DNA of 64,000 bases from Nocardioides sp. BGMRC 2183 (GTDB taxonomy: Bacteria > Actinomycetota > Actinomycetes > Propionibacteriales > Nocardioidaceae). Shown here piece by piece: positions 49,038 to 62,780 of the stretch; the first letter of the stretch is position 1; each line of letters starts with the position of its first letter. A program made the translations under genes and the position numbers. The DNA is taken from the NCBI GenBank assembly GCA_008123405.1, contig VSSA01000017.1, forward strand, positions 1 to 64,000. Direction: 5' to 3'. The notes beneath the pieces are model-generated. The model did not search any database. It saw only the letters and a list, made by a program, of their open reading frames with translations, and was not told where the DNA came from.

Positions 49038-50240
49038 ATGGCGCTCCACGTGGTCAGCGCACGCACCGATCCGGCACTCCTCACGCTGCCGTGGTCGCGC
49101 GCGCTCGCCGAATGGGACGACTGGTACGTGATCCCGCTGCCGTTGGGCCTCTCCCGCCACGTGGTCCGGGTGGTCCAGGTGAACAAGCAGTTCCTGGCGG
49201 TGAAGGAGACCGAGGAGTCGATCGCGCTCCGCGAGTATCACCTGCTGCGCGATCTGCAGCGGGTCGGTCTGCCCACCGTGGCGCCGCGGGGGGTGGTGAC
49301 CGGCCGCGCCAACATCGACGGAGACCCACTCCCGGCCGCCCTGCTCACCGAGCACCTGCACTACTCCCTGCCCTACCGCACGGTCTTCGAGCACGGACTG
49401 CGCGCCGACCAGGTCGACGCCCTGGTGGACGCCCTCGTCGTGCTCCTGGTCCGGCTCCATCTCAGCGGGTTCTACTGGGGGGACGTGTCGCTGTCGAACG
49501 TGCTCTTCCGGCGCAGTGCCGGCGGTTTCGCCGCGTTCCTGGTCGACGCCGAGACCGGTGAGCTGCACAGCCGGGTCTCCGACACCCGTCGCGAGCACGA
49601 CCTGACCGTGGCTCGGGAGAACATCTTCGCCGAACTGCTGGACCTGCAGGCGAGCGGTGCCACCGACGCCGAGATCGACGGGTTCGCGGTGGTGGACCGG
49701 CTCGTCGAGCGCTACCACGCACTGTGGTCGGAGCTCACCGAGGCCGAGGAGTTCGGCACCGACGAGTGGTATCGGGTGGAGCAACGGATCAGCCGGCTTA
49801 ACGACCTCGGCTTCGACGTGGACGAGCTCGACATCCACACCGATGCCGACCGGGTCCGGATCCAGCCGAAGGTGGTCGAGGCCGGCCACCACCGTCGCGA
49901 GCTGCGCGAGCTGACGGGTCTGAACGTGGAGGACGCCCAGGCCCGCAAGCTGCTCAACGACCTGGCCGCCTTCACCGCAGCCAACGACCTCGGCGACCAG
50001 GACCCCGGGGTGGTCGCACGGCGCTGGCTCACCACGGTCTACTCACCGATCGTCGACCTGCTGCCGGAGGACCTGCGCGCCAAGCTGGCGCCCGCGGAGT
50101 ACTTCCACGAGGTCATGGAGCACCGGTGGCTGCTCTCGGAGCGTGCCGGCGACGAGGTCGACATCTTCGACGCCGCCGCCGACTACATCGCCGAGGTGCT
50201 CCCCCAGCGTCCCTCCGACGCCCCCTCCGGGCTGCGGTGA
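49038..50240 (+). CDS. DUF4032 protein with kinase-like fold
   Basis: A 400-residue protein. Residues ~45-175 look like a small kinase fold: VNKQFLAVKETEE (ATP-anchoring Lys region), VLLVRLHLSGFYWGDVSLSNVLF with a D..N catalytic-loop pattern (D in WGDVS, N in LSNVLF) and FLVDAETGE (DxE metal site). The rest, ~180-400, is DUF4032 proper (helical). Lipopolysaccharide-kinase-like proteins have this layout, but no substrate is known. It diverges from the sugar importer and converges on the GH13 gene, 5 bp apart. Confidence 0.82.
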   Translation: MALHVVSARTDPALLTLPWSRALAEWDDWYVIPLPLGLSRHVVRVVQVNKQFLAVKETEESIALREYHLLRDLQRVGLPTVAPRGVVTGRANIDGDPLPAALLTEHLHYSLPYRTVFEHGLRADQVDALVDALVVLLVRLHLSGFYWGDVSLSNVLFRRSAGGFAAFLVDAETGELHSRVSDTRREHDLTVARENIFAELLDLQASGATDAEIDGFAVVDRLVERYHALWSELTEAEEFGTDEWYRVEQRISRLNDLGFDVDELDIHTDADRVRIQPKVVEAGHHRRELRELTGLNVEDAQARKLLNDLAAFTAANDLGDQDPGVVARRWLTTVYSPIVDLLPEDLRAKLAPAEYFHEVMEHRWLLSERAGDEVDIFDAAADYIAEVLPQRPSDAPSGLR

Positions 50241-50245
50241 GCCGG

Positions 50246-51910
50246 TCAGCGAGCCGACCGGTACCAGAGCGTCACGTCCCCGGGCAGCTCACGAGGGAGC
50301 TCTCCGGGTGAGGTGAGCGGCTGGCTCGCAACCAGCACCTCCACCCCTTCCGGTACGACGACAGGCCGGTCGCCCAGGTTGGCGAGCACCCCGATCACCG
50401 TCCCGTCCGCCGCGGTCAGGGTGAAGCCGAGCAGGGTCGCCGAACCGTCGTCGGTCCAGGCCAGCCGGGTTCGGCCCAGCCCCAGCTCGCGGCGCAGCCG
50501 CAGCAGGTCCCGGTAGAGCTCGAGGGTCGAGCCGGGCACCCCGCGTTGACGATCCGGCGCGAGGTCGCCGTACCGGATCGGCTGTGGGAGCCAGGTGGCC
50601 GGACCCGGGCCGAAGCCGAACCCCGGCGCATCCGATCGCCACGGCACCGGCACCCGACACCCGTCGCGGCCACGCAACGCACCGTCGGTGCGGTGGAAGG
50701 TGGGATCCTGGCGGGCCTCGTCGGGCAGCTCGGTGGCCTCCGGGAGCCCGAGCTCCTCACCCTGGTAGAGGTAGGCGGACCCGGGCAGGGCGAGCATCAC
50801 CGCCGTCGCCGCTCGCGCCCGGCGCAACCCCAGCTCGACGTCCGGCTGCGGATCCCCAGGGCCGATGCCGCCGGCCAGCCCGCTGTCGGCGTGCTGGTCG
50901 TAGCCGAGCCGGGTGGCGTGCCGGACCACGTCGTGATTGGAGAGCACCCAGGTCGCCGGCGCTCCGACCGCGCCCATCTGCTCCAGGGACCGGGTGATCG
51001 TGGCGCGTTGGGCGGGAGCCGTCCACGGGGTCGCCAGGTAGTCGAAGTTGAACGTCTGGTGCAGCTCGTCGGGGCGCACGTAGCGCGCCAGCCGCTCCAA
51101 CGGCGACACCCAGGCCTCACCGCAGAGGATCCGATCGCCCGGGTACTCCCCGACCACCCCGCGCCACCGGCGATAGATCTCGTGCACCGGCTCCTGGTCC
51201 CACATCGGCGGCGGTGCGGTGCCGCTCGGCTCCTCGTCGGGGAGGCCCACGGCCTTGACCAGGCCGTGGGCGACATCGATCCGGAAGCCGTCGACGCCAC
51301 GGTCCAACCAGAACCGCAGCACCGACTCCAGCTCTGCCGCCACCGCGGGGTTCGTCCAGTCGAAGTCGGGCTGGCTGCGGTCGAAGAGGTGCAGGTACCA
51401 CTGGCCGGGCGACCCGTCGGCCTCGACGACCTGTGTCCAGGCGGGGCCGCCGAAGAGGCTCTGCCAGTTGTTCGGGGGCACCTCCCCGCGGTCACCCTGG
51501 CCGTCCCGGAAGAGGTAGCGGGTGCGCTCCGGGCTGCCTGGCGGACTGGCCAACGCCGCCTGGAACCACGGGTGCTCGACCGAGGAGTGGTTGGGCACCA
51601 GGTCCACGATCACCCGCAGGCCGAGCTGGTGGGCGCGCGCGATCAGGGCGTCGGCGTCGGCGAGGGTGCCGAAGAGCGGATCGACGTCGCGGTAGTCGGC
51701 CACGTCGTACCCGGCGTCGTGCTGGGGCGAGGTGTAGAACGGCGAGAGCCAGATCGCGTCGACGCCGAGGTCGGCGAGGTGCTCGAGGTGGGCGGTGATG
51801 CCGGGCAGGTCGCCGATGCCGTCGCCATCACCGTCGGCCCAGCTGCGCGGGTAGATCTGGTAGATCACCGCGTCCTGCCACCACGGTGCGGTCTGCGCGG
51901 CCTCGCTCAT
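50246..51910 (-). CDS. GH13 alpha-glucosidase
   Basis: A 554-residue glycoside hydrolase of family 13 (oligo-1,6-/alpha-glucosidase type). Blocks: ADGDGDGIGDLPGITAHLEHL, nucleophile Asp in DGFRIDVAHGLVK, acid/base Glu in ILCGEAWVS, transition-state Asp in LSNHDVVRH. No signal peptide, so it works in the cytoplasm on imported alpha-glucosides. The start ATG 51910 overlaps the asparaginase stop (ATGA). It could handle the sugar from the importer at 45-49 kb, though it is in another transcript. Confidence 0.93.
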   Translation of the reverse strand: MSEAAQTAPWWQDAVIYQIYPRSWADGDGDGIGDLPGITAHLEHLADLGVDAIWLSPFYTSPQHDAGYDVADYRDVDPLFGTLADADALIARAHQLGLRVIVDLVPNHSSVEHPWFQAALASPPGSPERTRYLFRDGQGDRGEVPPNNWQSLFGGPAWTQVVEADGSPGQWYLHLFDRSQPDFDWTNPAVAAELESVLRFWLDRGVDGFRIDVAHGLVKAVGLPDEEPSGTAPPPMWDQEPVHEIYRRWRGVVGEYPGDRILCGEAWVSPLERLARYVRPDELHQTFNFDYLATPWTAPAQRATITRSLEQMGAVGAPATWVLSNHDVVRHATRLGYDQHADSGLAGGIGPGDPQPDVELGLRRARAATAVMLALPGSAYLYQGEELGLPEATELPDEARQDPTFHRTDGALRGRDGCRVPVPWRSDAPGFGFGPGPATWLPQPIRYGDLAPDRQRGVPGSTLELYRDLLRLRRELGLGRTRLAWTDDGSATLLGFTLTAADGTVIGVLANLGDRPVVVPEGVEVLVASQPLTSPGELPRELPGDVTLWYRSAR

Positions 51911-52923
51911 GTCCGCAGGCTCAACTCGCCTCGACCGCGGTGGGTGAGCTCGACGGCGAGACGTTCGGCGCTGAGCTGCTCTCCGGACGGGACTCCGGCG
52001 AGCAGCGTCCACAGCAGCAGCCGTGCCTTCAGCGGCGAGAGCCAACCGGCACCGACGACACCGCGGCCGAGCAGGTCGACCTCGGAGCCGGGGTAGCCGT
52101 AGAGCGCCCGGCCCGTCGGACCGCCGCCGGTGCGGGTGGCGAGCACGATCGGGACGGTGGCGACCGCGCGGCCCACGGCCTCGGCCATCGTGGCGGAGAC
52201 GTGGCCGGCGCCGAAGCCGGCCAGCGTCACGCCGTCGGCACCGGCCGCGACCAGCGCGTCCAGCGCTCGGCCGTCGTCGCCGAGGTAGGTGGTGAGCAGC
52301 GGCACCCAGGGTCCCGGTGTGGTCTGCGGTGTCGGCAGTGCGTCGGGACGCGCCGGGTCGAGGGGGGTGAGGAAGACCGCCTCGGACTCGACGAACCGCC
52401 CGATCGGCCCGGTCACCGGCGACCGGAATGCGGCCGGTGACATCGCGTCGGTCTTCGCCACCCAGCGGGCCGCATGCACCTCGTCGGCGAGGACCACGAG
52501 GACACCACGTCCGCGGGACGCCGGGGCGGCCGCGCACCCGACGGCGGCCAGGAGGTTGGCGGGCCCGTCGGCCCCGGGCACCTGCGCCGAGCGCATCGCA
52601 CCGGTGACGACCAGCGGCTCGGGCCGAGCCCAGAGAAGGTCGAGCAGGTAGGCGGTCTCCTCCAGGGTGTCGGTCCCCTGGGTCAGTACGACGCCGACGG
52701 CCCCCGCCGCCACCTCCGCCTCGGCCCAGGCCAGCGCCCGCAGCACTGTCGCCTCGTCCAGCGATGGGCTGGGCAGCATCGCCAGCGTCTCGGCACGCAA
52801 CGTGGCCACCTCGGTCAACGCGGGCACCGCGGCGACGAGATCGTCGACGGTGAGGGTCGGCGCGACTGCTCCTCGGTGGCCGGAGGTCGAGGCGATCGTG
52901 CCACCGAGCGCGCCGACCGACAC
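51907..52923 (-). CDS. L-asparaginase family amidohydrolase
   Basis: About 338 residues from GTG 52923 (VSVGALGGTIAST). The first catalytic Thr is in GGTIAS and the second in TQGTDTLEETAY; VVTGAMRSAQV follows and WVAKTDAMSP carries the Lys. It hydrolyses asparagine to aspartate and ammonia, or a related amide. The frame is open upstream into the secreted-protein gene; GTG 52923 is chosen since earlier in-frame codons are not standard starts. It lies 59 bp after the secreted-protein stop and overlaps GH13 by 4 bp. Confidence 0.88.
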   Translation of the reverse strand: MSVGALGGTIASTSGHRGAVAPTLTVDDLVAAVPALTEVATLRAETLAMLPSPSLDEATVLRALAWAEAEVAAGAVGVVLTQGTDTLEETAYLLDLLWARPEPLVVTGAMRSAQVPGADGPANLLAAVGCAAAPASRGRGVLVVLADEVHAARWVAKTDAMSPAAFRSPVTGPIGRFVESEAVFLTPLDPARPDALPTPQTTPGPWVPLLTTYLGDDGRALDALVAAGADGVTLAGFGAGHVSATMAEAVGRAVATVPIVLATRTGGGPTGRALYGYPGSEVDLLGRGVVGAGWLSPLKARLLLWTLLAGVPSGEQLSAERLAVELTHRGRGELSLRT

Positions 52924-52982
52924 CCGGGGCCTCGCGGTCAGCGAGGCGCCGGGTGTCGGGTTGTCGTTCGGTGGTGCAGGGG

Positions 52983-58021
<5,039 letters not shown>

Positions 58022-58050
<29 letters not shown>

Positions 58051-59242
58051 CACGCTCACTCCTCTCTCGATCGAGTTGGGGTTTCGGGCCCGTCGAGTTG
58101 GGGTTTCGGGCCCTTCGAGTTGGCGTTTCGGGCCATCGGCGAGGTGCGCCGTCCGGCGCGAACCGCCGCGGGTCCAGCCCGGGCTCACGCAACGGCGCCG
58201 ACGGCTGCTCCAGGTGGTCGGCGAGCAGCGTGGCGGTGAGCGGCGCCAGCAGCACGCCGTGCCGGTAGTGGCCCGCGGCCAGCAGCACGTCCGGACGCTC
58301 GGTCGGCCCCACCAGCGGCAACCCGTCCGGGCTGGCCGGGCGGTCTCGAGCCGTGGTCTCGACCAGCGCGGCCCGGTCCAGCGCCGGCCAGAGGGTGCGC
58401 GCCGCCGAAAGCAGCCGCAGCACACCACCGGCGGTGACCACCGGCGCACCGCCGTGCTCCTCACTGGTGGCGCCGACGACGAGCTCGCCGTCCGTGCGCG
58501 GCACCAGGTAGATCGGCTCCCCGCCGACCCATCCGCGGACCGTTCGCGTGGGCAGGTCGCTCGCGTCCGCCATCCGCAGCCGCAGCACCTCGCCACGGAC
58601 CCCACGCACCAGGGCCCGGTACGGCGCCGGCAACCGCGCGCCCGTCGCGAGCACCGTCACGTCGGGGGCAGCCTCACCAACCGGGCGGTCCGGTACCACG
58701 CGGATCCGGTCGAGCAGTGCCGCACAGACCGCCCGCGGGTCCACACTCCCCTCCTCCGCCAGCAGTGCCGCTGCGCAGATCCGGCCCAGTCCGGGCTCGT
58801 CGGCGGTGGCCTCGCGCCGCGACACCAGCGCCGCGGGATGGCTGTGGCGGGCGAGCAGGTCGGCCTGGCGTCGTACCTGCTCGCGGTCGCCGGCGTCGTG
58901 ACCGACCAGCAACGTGCCGGTGTGCCGCAGCTCCACGCCCAAATCGGTCGCGAGCGCCGGCCAGAGTCTCTGCGAGGTGAGGCCGAGGCGGAGGATCGCC
59001 TCCTCACCCGGCCAGAGCTCGGCAGAAGGGGCGAGCATCCCGGCCGCGGCGTGCGAGGCGCCGGAGGCGGGAGCGCGGTCGACCACGGTCACCCGATGGC
59101 CACGCCGCTGCAGCTCGTGGGCGATGGTGAGACCGACGATGCCGGCGCCGCGGACCTGGACGCGCAGCCTCGATCCGTGGAAGGACGGCGTCGCGAGCGG
59201 CACTGCAGGGGTGTGATGGCTGGGGTTCTGGCGCAGCATCAC
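58022..59242 (-). CDS. thiO: Glycine oxidase ThiO
   Basis: A 406-residue FAD enzyme that makes dehydroglycine. The FAD motif is GAGIVGLTIAHELQRRGHRVTVVD near 33. VVGATSEEHGG and SPDGLPLVGPTE are the family's central parts and GHYRHGVLLAPLTA lies near the end. The last ~35 residues are translated from a 22-bp repeat (58071-58134) and from bases overlapping thiS, giving TRRARNPN and a basic, unrelated tail. GTG 59242 overlaps the thiE stop; ATG 59239 is an alternative. Confidence 0.93.
58071..58134. repeat. 22-bp repeat, three tandem copies (locus A)
   Basis: TCGAGTTGGGGTTTCGGGCC, then CGTCGAG..., repeats every 22 bp at 58071, 58093 and 58115; the third has GTTGGCG. It codes for the end of ThiO on the minus strand. 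The same unit occurs at 61.4 and 62.6 kb. Confidence 0.8.
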
Positions 59243-59847
59243 GCCACCGCCGCGACCAGCTCCTTCGCTGCCTGAACGGGATCTGGTTGTCGCCAGATGC
59301 CACCGATCACCGCCACCCCGTGGGCGCCGGTGCCGCGGGCCTGTGCCGCATTGTCAGCGGTGATCCCGCCGATCGCGACCAACGGCAGGACGGTGCTCGC
59401 CGCGCGGACCGCCCGCCAACCGAGCGGTGCGGGCAGGCCCGCCTTGCTGGTGGTGGCGTGCACCGGACCGAAGCCCGCATAGTCAGCGCCCTCGGCCCGC
59501 GCCATGGTGGCCTGCGACCGGTCCCGGCAGGTGGCGCCGAGCAGCAGGTCCGGTGCCAGTCGGCGGGCCGCCGACATCGGCAGGTCGTTGCTGCCGAGGT
59601 GGGCACCGTGGGCGCCGGCCGCGATCGCGACGTCGACCCGATCGTTGACCAGCACCCTCGCGTCGGTGTCGGCGACGGCGGCGAGGACCCGGCAGGTCAG
59701 CGCGATCAGGGTCCGGGTGTCGGCACCGGGGGCGCGCACCTGGAACCCGTCGACGCCAGCCTCGGCCAGAGCCGGCAGCAGATCGAGGTCGTCGTGGTCA
59801 CCGACCAGGCAGGTGACCCGCGGTACCGCGAGACGGGGGATGCGCAC
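59239..59847 (-). CDS. thiE: Thiamine-phosphate synthase
   Basis: A 202-residue ThiE joining HMP-PP and thiazole phosphate. It keeps VNDRVDVAIAAGAHGAHLG with the Asp residues, GPVHATTSKAG for phosphate binding, and VAIGGITADNAAQ. First gene after the TPP riboswitch and last-step enzyme. Its stop overlaps thiO by 4 bp. Confidence 0.93.
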   Translation of the reverse strand: MRIPRLAVPRVTCLVGDHDDLDLLPALAEAGVDGFQVRAPGADTRTLIALTCRVLAAVADTDARVLVNDRVDVAIAAGAHGAHLGSNDLPMSAARRLAPDLLLGATCRDRSQATMARAEGADYAGFGPVHATTSKAGLPAPLGWRAVRAASTVLPLVAIGGITADNAAQARGTGAHGVAVIGGIWRQPDPVQAAKELVAAVA

Positions 59848-59860
59848 AGCGTTGCTCCTT

Positions 59861-59951
59861 CGCTTCCTTCGCCGGTGTGAGCCGGATCAGGTTCGACGGT
59901 CGGAGCGGCTACAGCTCCCTCTCAGCCCGCTGCCGCGGACTCCCGTGGGTG
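59861..59951 (-). ncRNA. TPP riboswitch
   Basis: On the minus strand the THI-box parts are in order: ACGGGAGTCCG, GGGCTGAGAGGG, CGACCGTCGAACCTGATC, then TCACACCGGCGAAGGAAG. It sits 14 bp before the thiE start, so thiamine pyrophosphate would lower expression of the whole operon. Confidence 0.92.
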
Positions 59952-60011
59952 GATGCCGCCGACACTAGCGCGCTCACGGTCAGCTGCAACCTCCGGTCCA
60001 CGGCGGTCGCT

Positions 60012-60851
60012 TCAGCTGGGACGCCGGTTGAGCTCCTCGACCCGTAACAACAGACGTCCGAGCTCGTCGGCGGTGAGCGGCACCTCGAGCCGGTCGAGCC
60101 AGCCGATGACCTCCCCCGGAGCCAGCGGTCGGAACTCGGTCGGCTGCCCGGCCCGGCGTACCGTCACGGCGTCGTGACGCAGCACCACGTGCCGGTCGTC
60201 GAGGTAGCGCGCGACCATCAACCCGGAGCGGAAATGCGACGCCGGGAAGGTGCTGGTGTAGTGGTGGCCGGCGACGATGTCGACCGGCTCGACCGGCAGC
60301 GCGTCCAGCGTGTGCAGGTGCTGCCAACCGTCATCACGCCACCTGTGCAGCGACCATCCGACCCCGTCGGCCGCGACCACCTTGCTCCGCCACCCGTAGT
60401 GGTCGGCCTCCACCCCGTCGGCCAGCCGGATCGGGCGGATCAGGCTCATCCCGAAGCCGGGGTCGCACAGCCACCAGCGATCCGCGACGCGGACCGCGAC
60501 ACTCAGGTGGGTTCGCGCCTGCAACGTGCCGTCCTCGGCGGGCACCCGGCCGAGGTGGCGTCGTACCGGATAGCCGAGGCGCTGCAGGGCGGCCGCGAAG
60601 ATCGTGGCGTGCTCGAAGCAGTAACCACCGCGACCGCGTGCCACGAACTTCTCCGCGACCGCCGCCAGGTCGACCCCCGGGTGCTGATCGAGGAGCACGT
60701 CGATGTTGTCGAAGGTGAAGCGCCGGACGTGCGCCTCGTGCAACTCACCGAGCGCGGGCAGAGTCGGCTCCGCTCGGGCCACCCCCACGCGCTCGAGGTA
60801 GCCGTCGAGGTCGAGATCGGCGGTGCGCCACCGATCCGGTACGTCGCCCAC
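60012..60851 (-). CDS. nat: Arylamine N-acetyltransferase
   Basis: A 279-residue NAT, acetylating arylamines and hydrazines from acetyl-CoA. The Cys-His-Asp triad is Cys78 (RGGYCFEH), His114 (ARTHLSVAV) and Asp129 (WLCDPGFG). GTG 60851 is the start: it gives VGDVPDRWRT and is 6 bp after a TACGCT -10 box. Separate transcription unit, divergent from the SRPBCC gene. Confidence 0.94.
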   Translation of the reverse strand: MGDVPDRWRTADLDLDGYLERVGVARAEPTLPALGELHEAHVRRFTFDNIDVLLDQHPGVDLAAVAEKFVARGRGGYCFEHATIFAAALQRLGYPVRRHLGRVPAEDGTLQARTHLSVAVRVADRWWLCDPGFGMSLIRPIRLADGVEADHYGWRSKVVAADGVGWSLHRWRDDGWQHLHTLDALPVEPVDIVAGHHYTSTFPASHFRSGLMVARYLDDRHVVLRHDAVTVRRAGQPTEFRPLAPGEVIGWLDRLEVPLTADELGRLLLRVEELNRRPS

Positions 60852-60922
60852 GCGGGCAGCGTAGAGGACGGCGGCCGGCGGAGGGGTCGACGTCCAGCCT
60901 GCCGGCGCGGTTGACTGGAACC

Positions 60923-61402
60923 ATGGCGGACCCGACAGAGAGTGCAGATCCCGGGGAGCGGCGTGTGGTGTCGGCCGAGCGTGAGGTCGCCGCACCGGCG
61001 GACGTCGTCTTCGAGTTGATCGCCGACCCGGCACGACAGCCCACCTGGGACGGCAACGACAACCTCGACGAGGCGGTGCGTGCCGACCGGATCACCGCGG
61101 TGGGACAGCTCTTCGCGATGCGACTGACCAACGGGCAGGTGCGGGACAACCATGTCGTCGACTTCCACGAGGGCGCGCTGATCGCGTGGCGCCCGAGCGT
61201 CGAGGGCGAGCAGCCGATCGGACACGAGTGGCGCTGGGAGGTCGAGGCGATCGACGAGGGGCGCAGTCGGGTCCGGCACACCTACGACTGGACCGACCTC
61301 ACCGACGAGACCCGACTCCCCCGGGCGCGACGTACCGGGGAGGAGCAGCTCCGCGCGTCCCTCGACCGTCTCGCCGACGCCGCCGAGTCCGACCGCGGGT
61401 GA
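60923..61402 (+). CDS. SRPBCC family protein
   Basis: A 159-residue protein with the START/Bet v1 fold: EREVAAPADVVFELIADPARQPTWDGNDN, the middle strand VGQLFAMRLTNGQVRDN and C-terminal helix RRTGEEQLRASLDRLADAAES. It binds a hydrophobic ligand, unknown. ATG 60923 is used because TTG 60911 is unsupported. It ends before a repeat locus. Confidence 0.82.
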   Translation: MADPTESADPGERRVVSAEREVAAPADVVFELIADPARQPTWDGNDNLDEAVRADRITAVGQLFAMRLTNGQVRDNHVVDFHEGALIAWRPSVEGEQPIGHEWRWEVEAIDEGRSRVRHTYDWTDLTDETRLPRARRTGEEQLRASLDRLADAAESDRG

Positions 61403-61406
61403 CCCG

Positions 61407-61475
61407 TCGAGTTGGCACTTCGGGCCCGGATGAGGCCCAAAACACCAACTGAAAGGGCCCGAAACCCCAACTCAA
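61407..61475. repeat. 22-bp repeat, inverted copies between convergent genes (locus B)
   Basis: One unit on the plus strand (TCGAGTTGGCACTTCGGGCC at 61407) and two on the minus (ending TCAACC at 61475) face each other, so they form a hairpin between the SRPBCC gene and the monooxygenase gene. Probably a bidirectional terminator. Confidence 0.75.
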
Positions 61476-61479
61476 CCCC

Positions 61480-62562
61480 TCAACCGGCCGCCTCGAGCGG
61501 CTCTGCGAGGTAACGCTGCACGGCCAGGGCGGCGGCCCGCCCGGCTCGGTTGCCGCCGATCGTGGACGCTGAGGGTCCGTAGCCGACGAGCTGGACCCGC
61601 GGATCGGCCGCCGCGGTGACCGCTGTCTGCACGTCCGCACCCGTGGTGAGCAGCCGGACCCCGCCATGCTCACTGGTCAGGTGCAGCGGGGCGAGGTGCC
61701 CGACCGCGGGGCGAAAGCCGGTGGCCCACACGATCACATCGACCGGCTCGAACGAGCCGTCGGACCAGCGAACGCCGGTCGGTTCGATCCGCTCGAACAT
61801 CGGCCGGCGGCGGTAGGCGCCAAGCGCCGCGGCACGCTCCTCCTGAGGGCGCAGACGAAGCCCGGTGACGCTGGCGACCGAGGCCGGTGGCAGCCCGCGT
61901 CGTACCCGATCCTGGACACGGCGGATCACCGCCCGTCCGTCCAGCCGATCACCGCCGTCGTGCCACTCCGGCTCACGACGGGTCACCCACACGGTCGTCG
62001 CCACCGGCGCGATCTCGCCGAGGAACTGGACCGCGCTGGCACCTCCGCCGACCACGAGCACCCGCTTGCCGCGCAATCGATCGACACCGGGGTAGGTCGC
62101 CGTGTGGTACTGCTCCCCGCCGAAGTCGCCGACCCCCCGATAGTGCGGCACGAACGGCCGGCTCCAGGTACCGGTGGCGTTGACCAGCGTTCGGGTCCAC
62201 CAGGACCTGGCGCCGGCTCGCACCACGAGCAGCTCGCCCTCCGAGCGCACCGACCCCACCCGTACGGGGCGCAGCACCGGCAGCCGGTGCGTGCGCTCGT
62301 AGTCGGCGAACCACTGCGGGATCACGTCGTTGGCGCGCTCGCTCCCGCGGCCGGGCGCGGGATCATCGGGCAGGTCGGCGACGCCGTGCACGTCGTCCAT
62401 GGTCAAGGAGTCCCACCGATGCTGCCAGGCGCCGCCGGGGCCGTCGTCGGCGTCCAGCACCAGATGGTCGATCCCCAGCCTCCCCAGGTGGTACGACGCC
62501 GACAGCCCGGCCTGTCCCGCACCGATCACCATGCTGTCCCGCACCCTGCTGTCGCTGCCCAC
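61480..62562 (-). CDS. Flavin-containing monooxygenase-like protein
   Basis: A ~360-residue flavoprotein. The FAD motif MVIGAGQAGLSASYHLG is at the start, VNATGTWSRPF and GRL.GKRVLVVGGGASAVQF is the NADPH motif near 155, and VIVWATGFRP near 290. It lies in the FMO/pyridine-nucleotide-disulfide reductase group (trimethylamine or arsenate-type substrates are seen). The start is uncertain: GTG 62562 is used; the frame upstream runs through the 22-bp repeats. It converges on the SRPBCC gene. Confidence 0.84.
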   Translation of the reverse strand: MGSDSRVRDSMVIGAGQAGLSASYHLGRLGIDHLVLDADDGPGGAWQHRWDSLTMDDVHGVADLPDDPAPGRGSERANDVIPQWFADYERTHRLPVLRPVRVGSVRSEGELLVVRAGARSWWTRTLVNATGTWSRPFVPHYRGVGDFGGEQYHTATYPGVDRLRGKRVLVVGGGASAVQFLGEIAPVATTVWVTRREPEWHDGGDRLDGRAVIRRVQDRVRRGLPPASVASVTGLRLRPQEERAAALGAYRRRPMFERIEPTGVRWSDGSFEPVDVIVWATGFRPAVGHLAPLHLTSEHGGVRLLTTGADVQTAVTAAADPRVQLVGYGPSASTIGGNRAGRAAALAVQRYLAEPLEAAG

Positions 62563-62599
62563 GTCCTCACAACGCCAGCGGGGCCGCAAACATGCCCGT

Positions 62600-62665
62600 C
62601 CCCAACCGCCAACTCGACGGGCCCCAACCGCCAACTCGACGGGCCCCAAGCGCCAACTCAACCCG
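62600..62665. repeat. 22-bp repeat, three tandem copies (locus C)
   Basis: On the plus strand CCCCAACCGCCAACTCGACG repeats at 62600 and 62622 with a variant at 62644, the reverse of locus A. It lies upstream of the monooxygenase gene. The stretch 62563-62780 has no gene besides. Confidence 0.8.
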
Positions 62666-62780
62666 TCCCGAAGGGCTGACTCGACGATTCACAGGCGCCT
62701 CACAGGAGTCACCGGCGGAGGGCACAGGGGGGTCGCGATGAATGGTGGGGACCACCCCTGCACGCGCGAGGAGTACCACC

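Noticed and set aside
62563-62661. N-terminal extension of the monooxygenase through the 22-bp repeats
   Set aside because: The extra residues come from non-coding repeats and precede the FAD motif without any homology.
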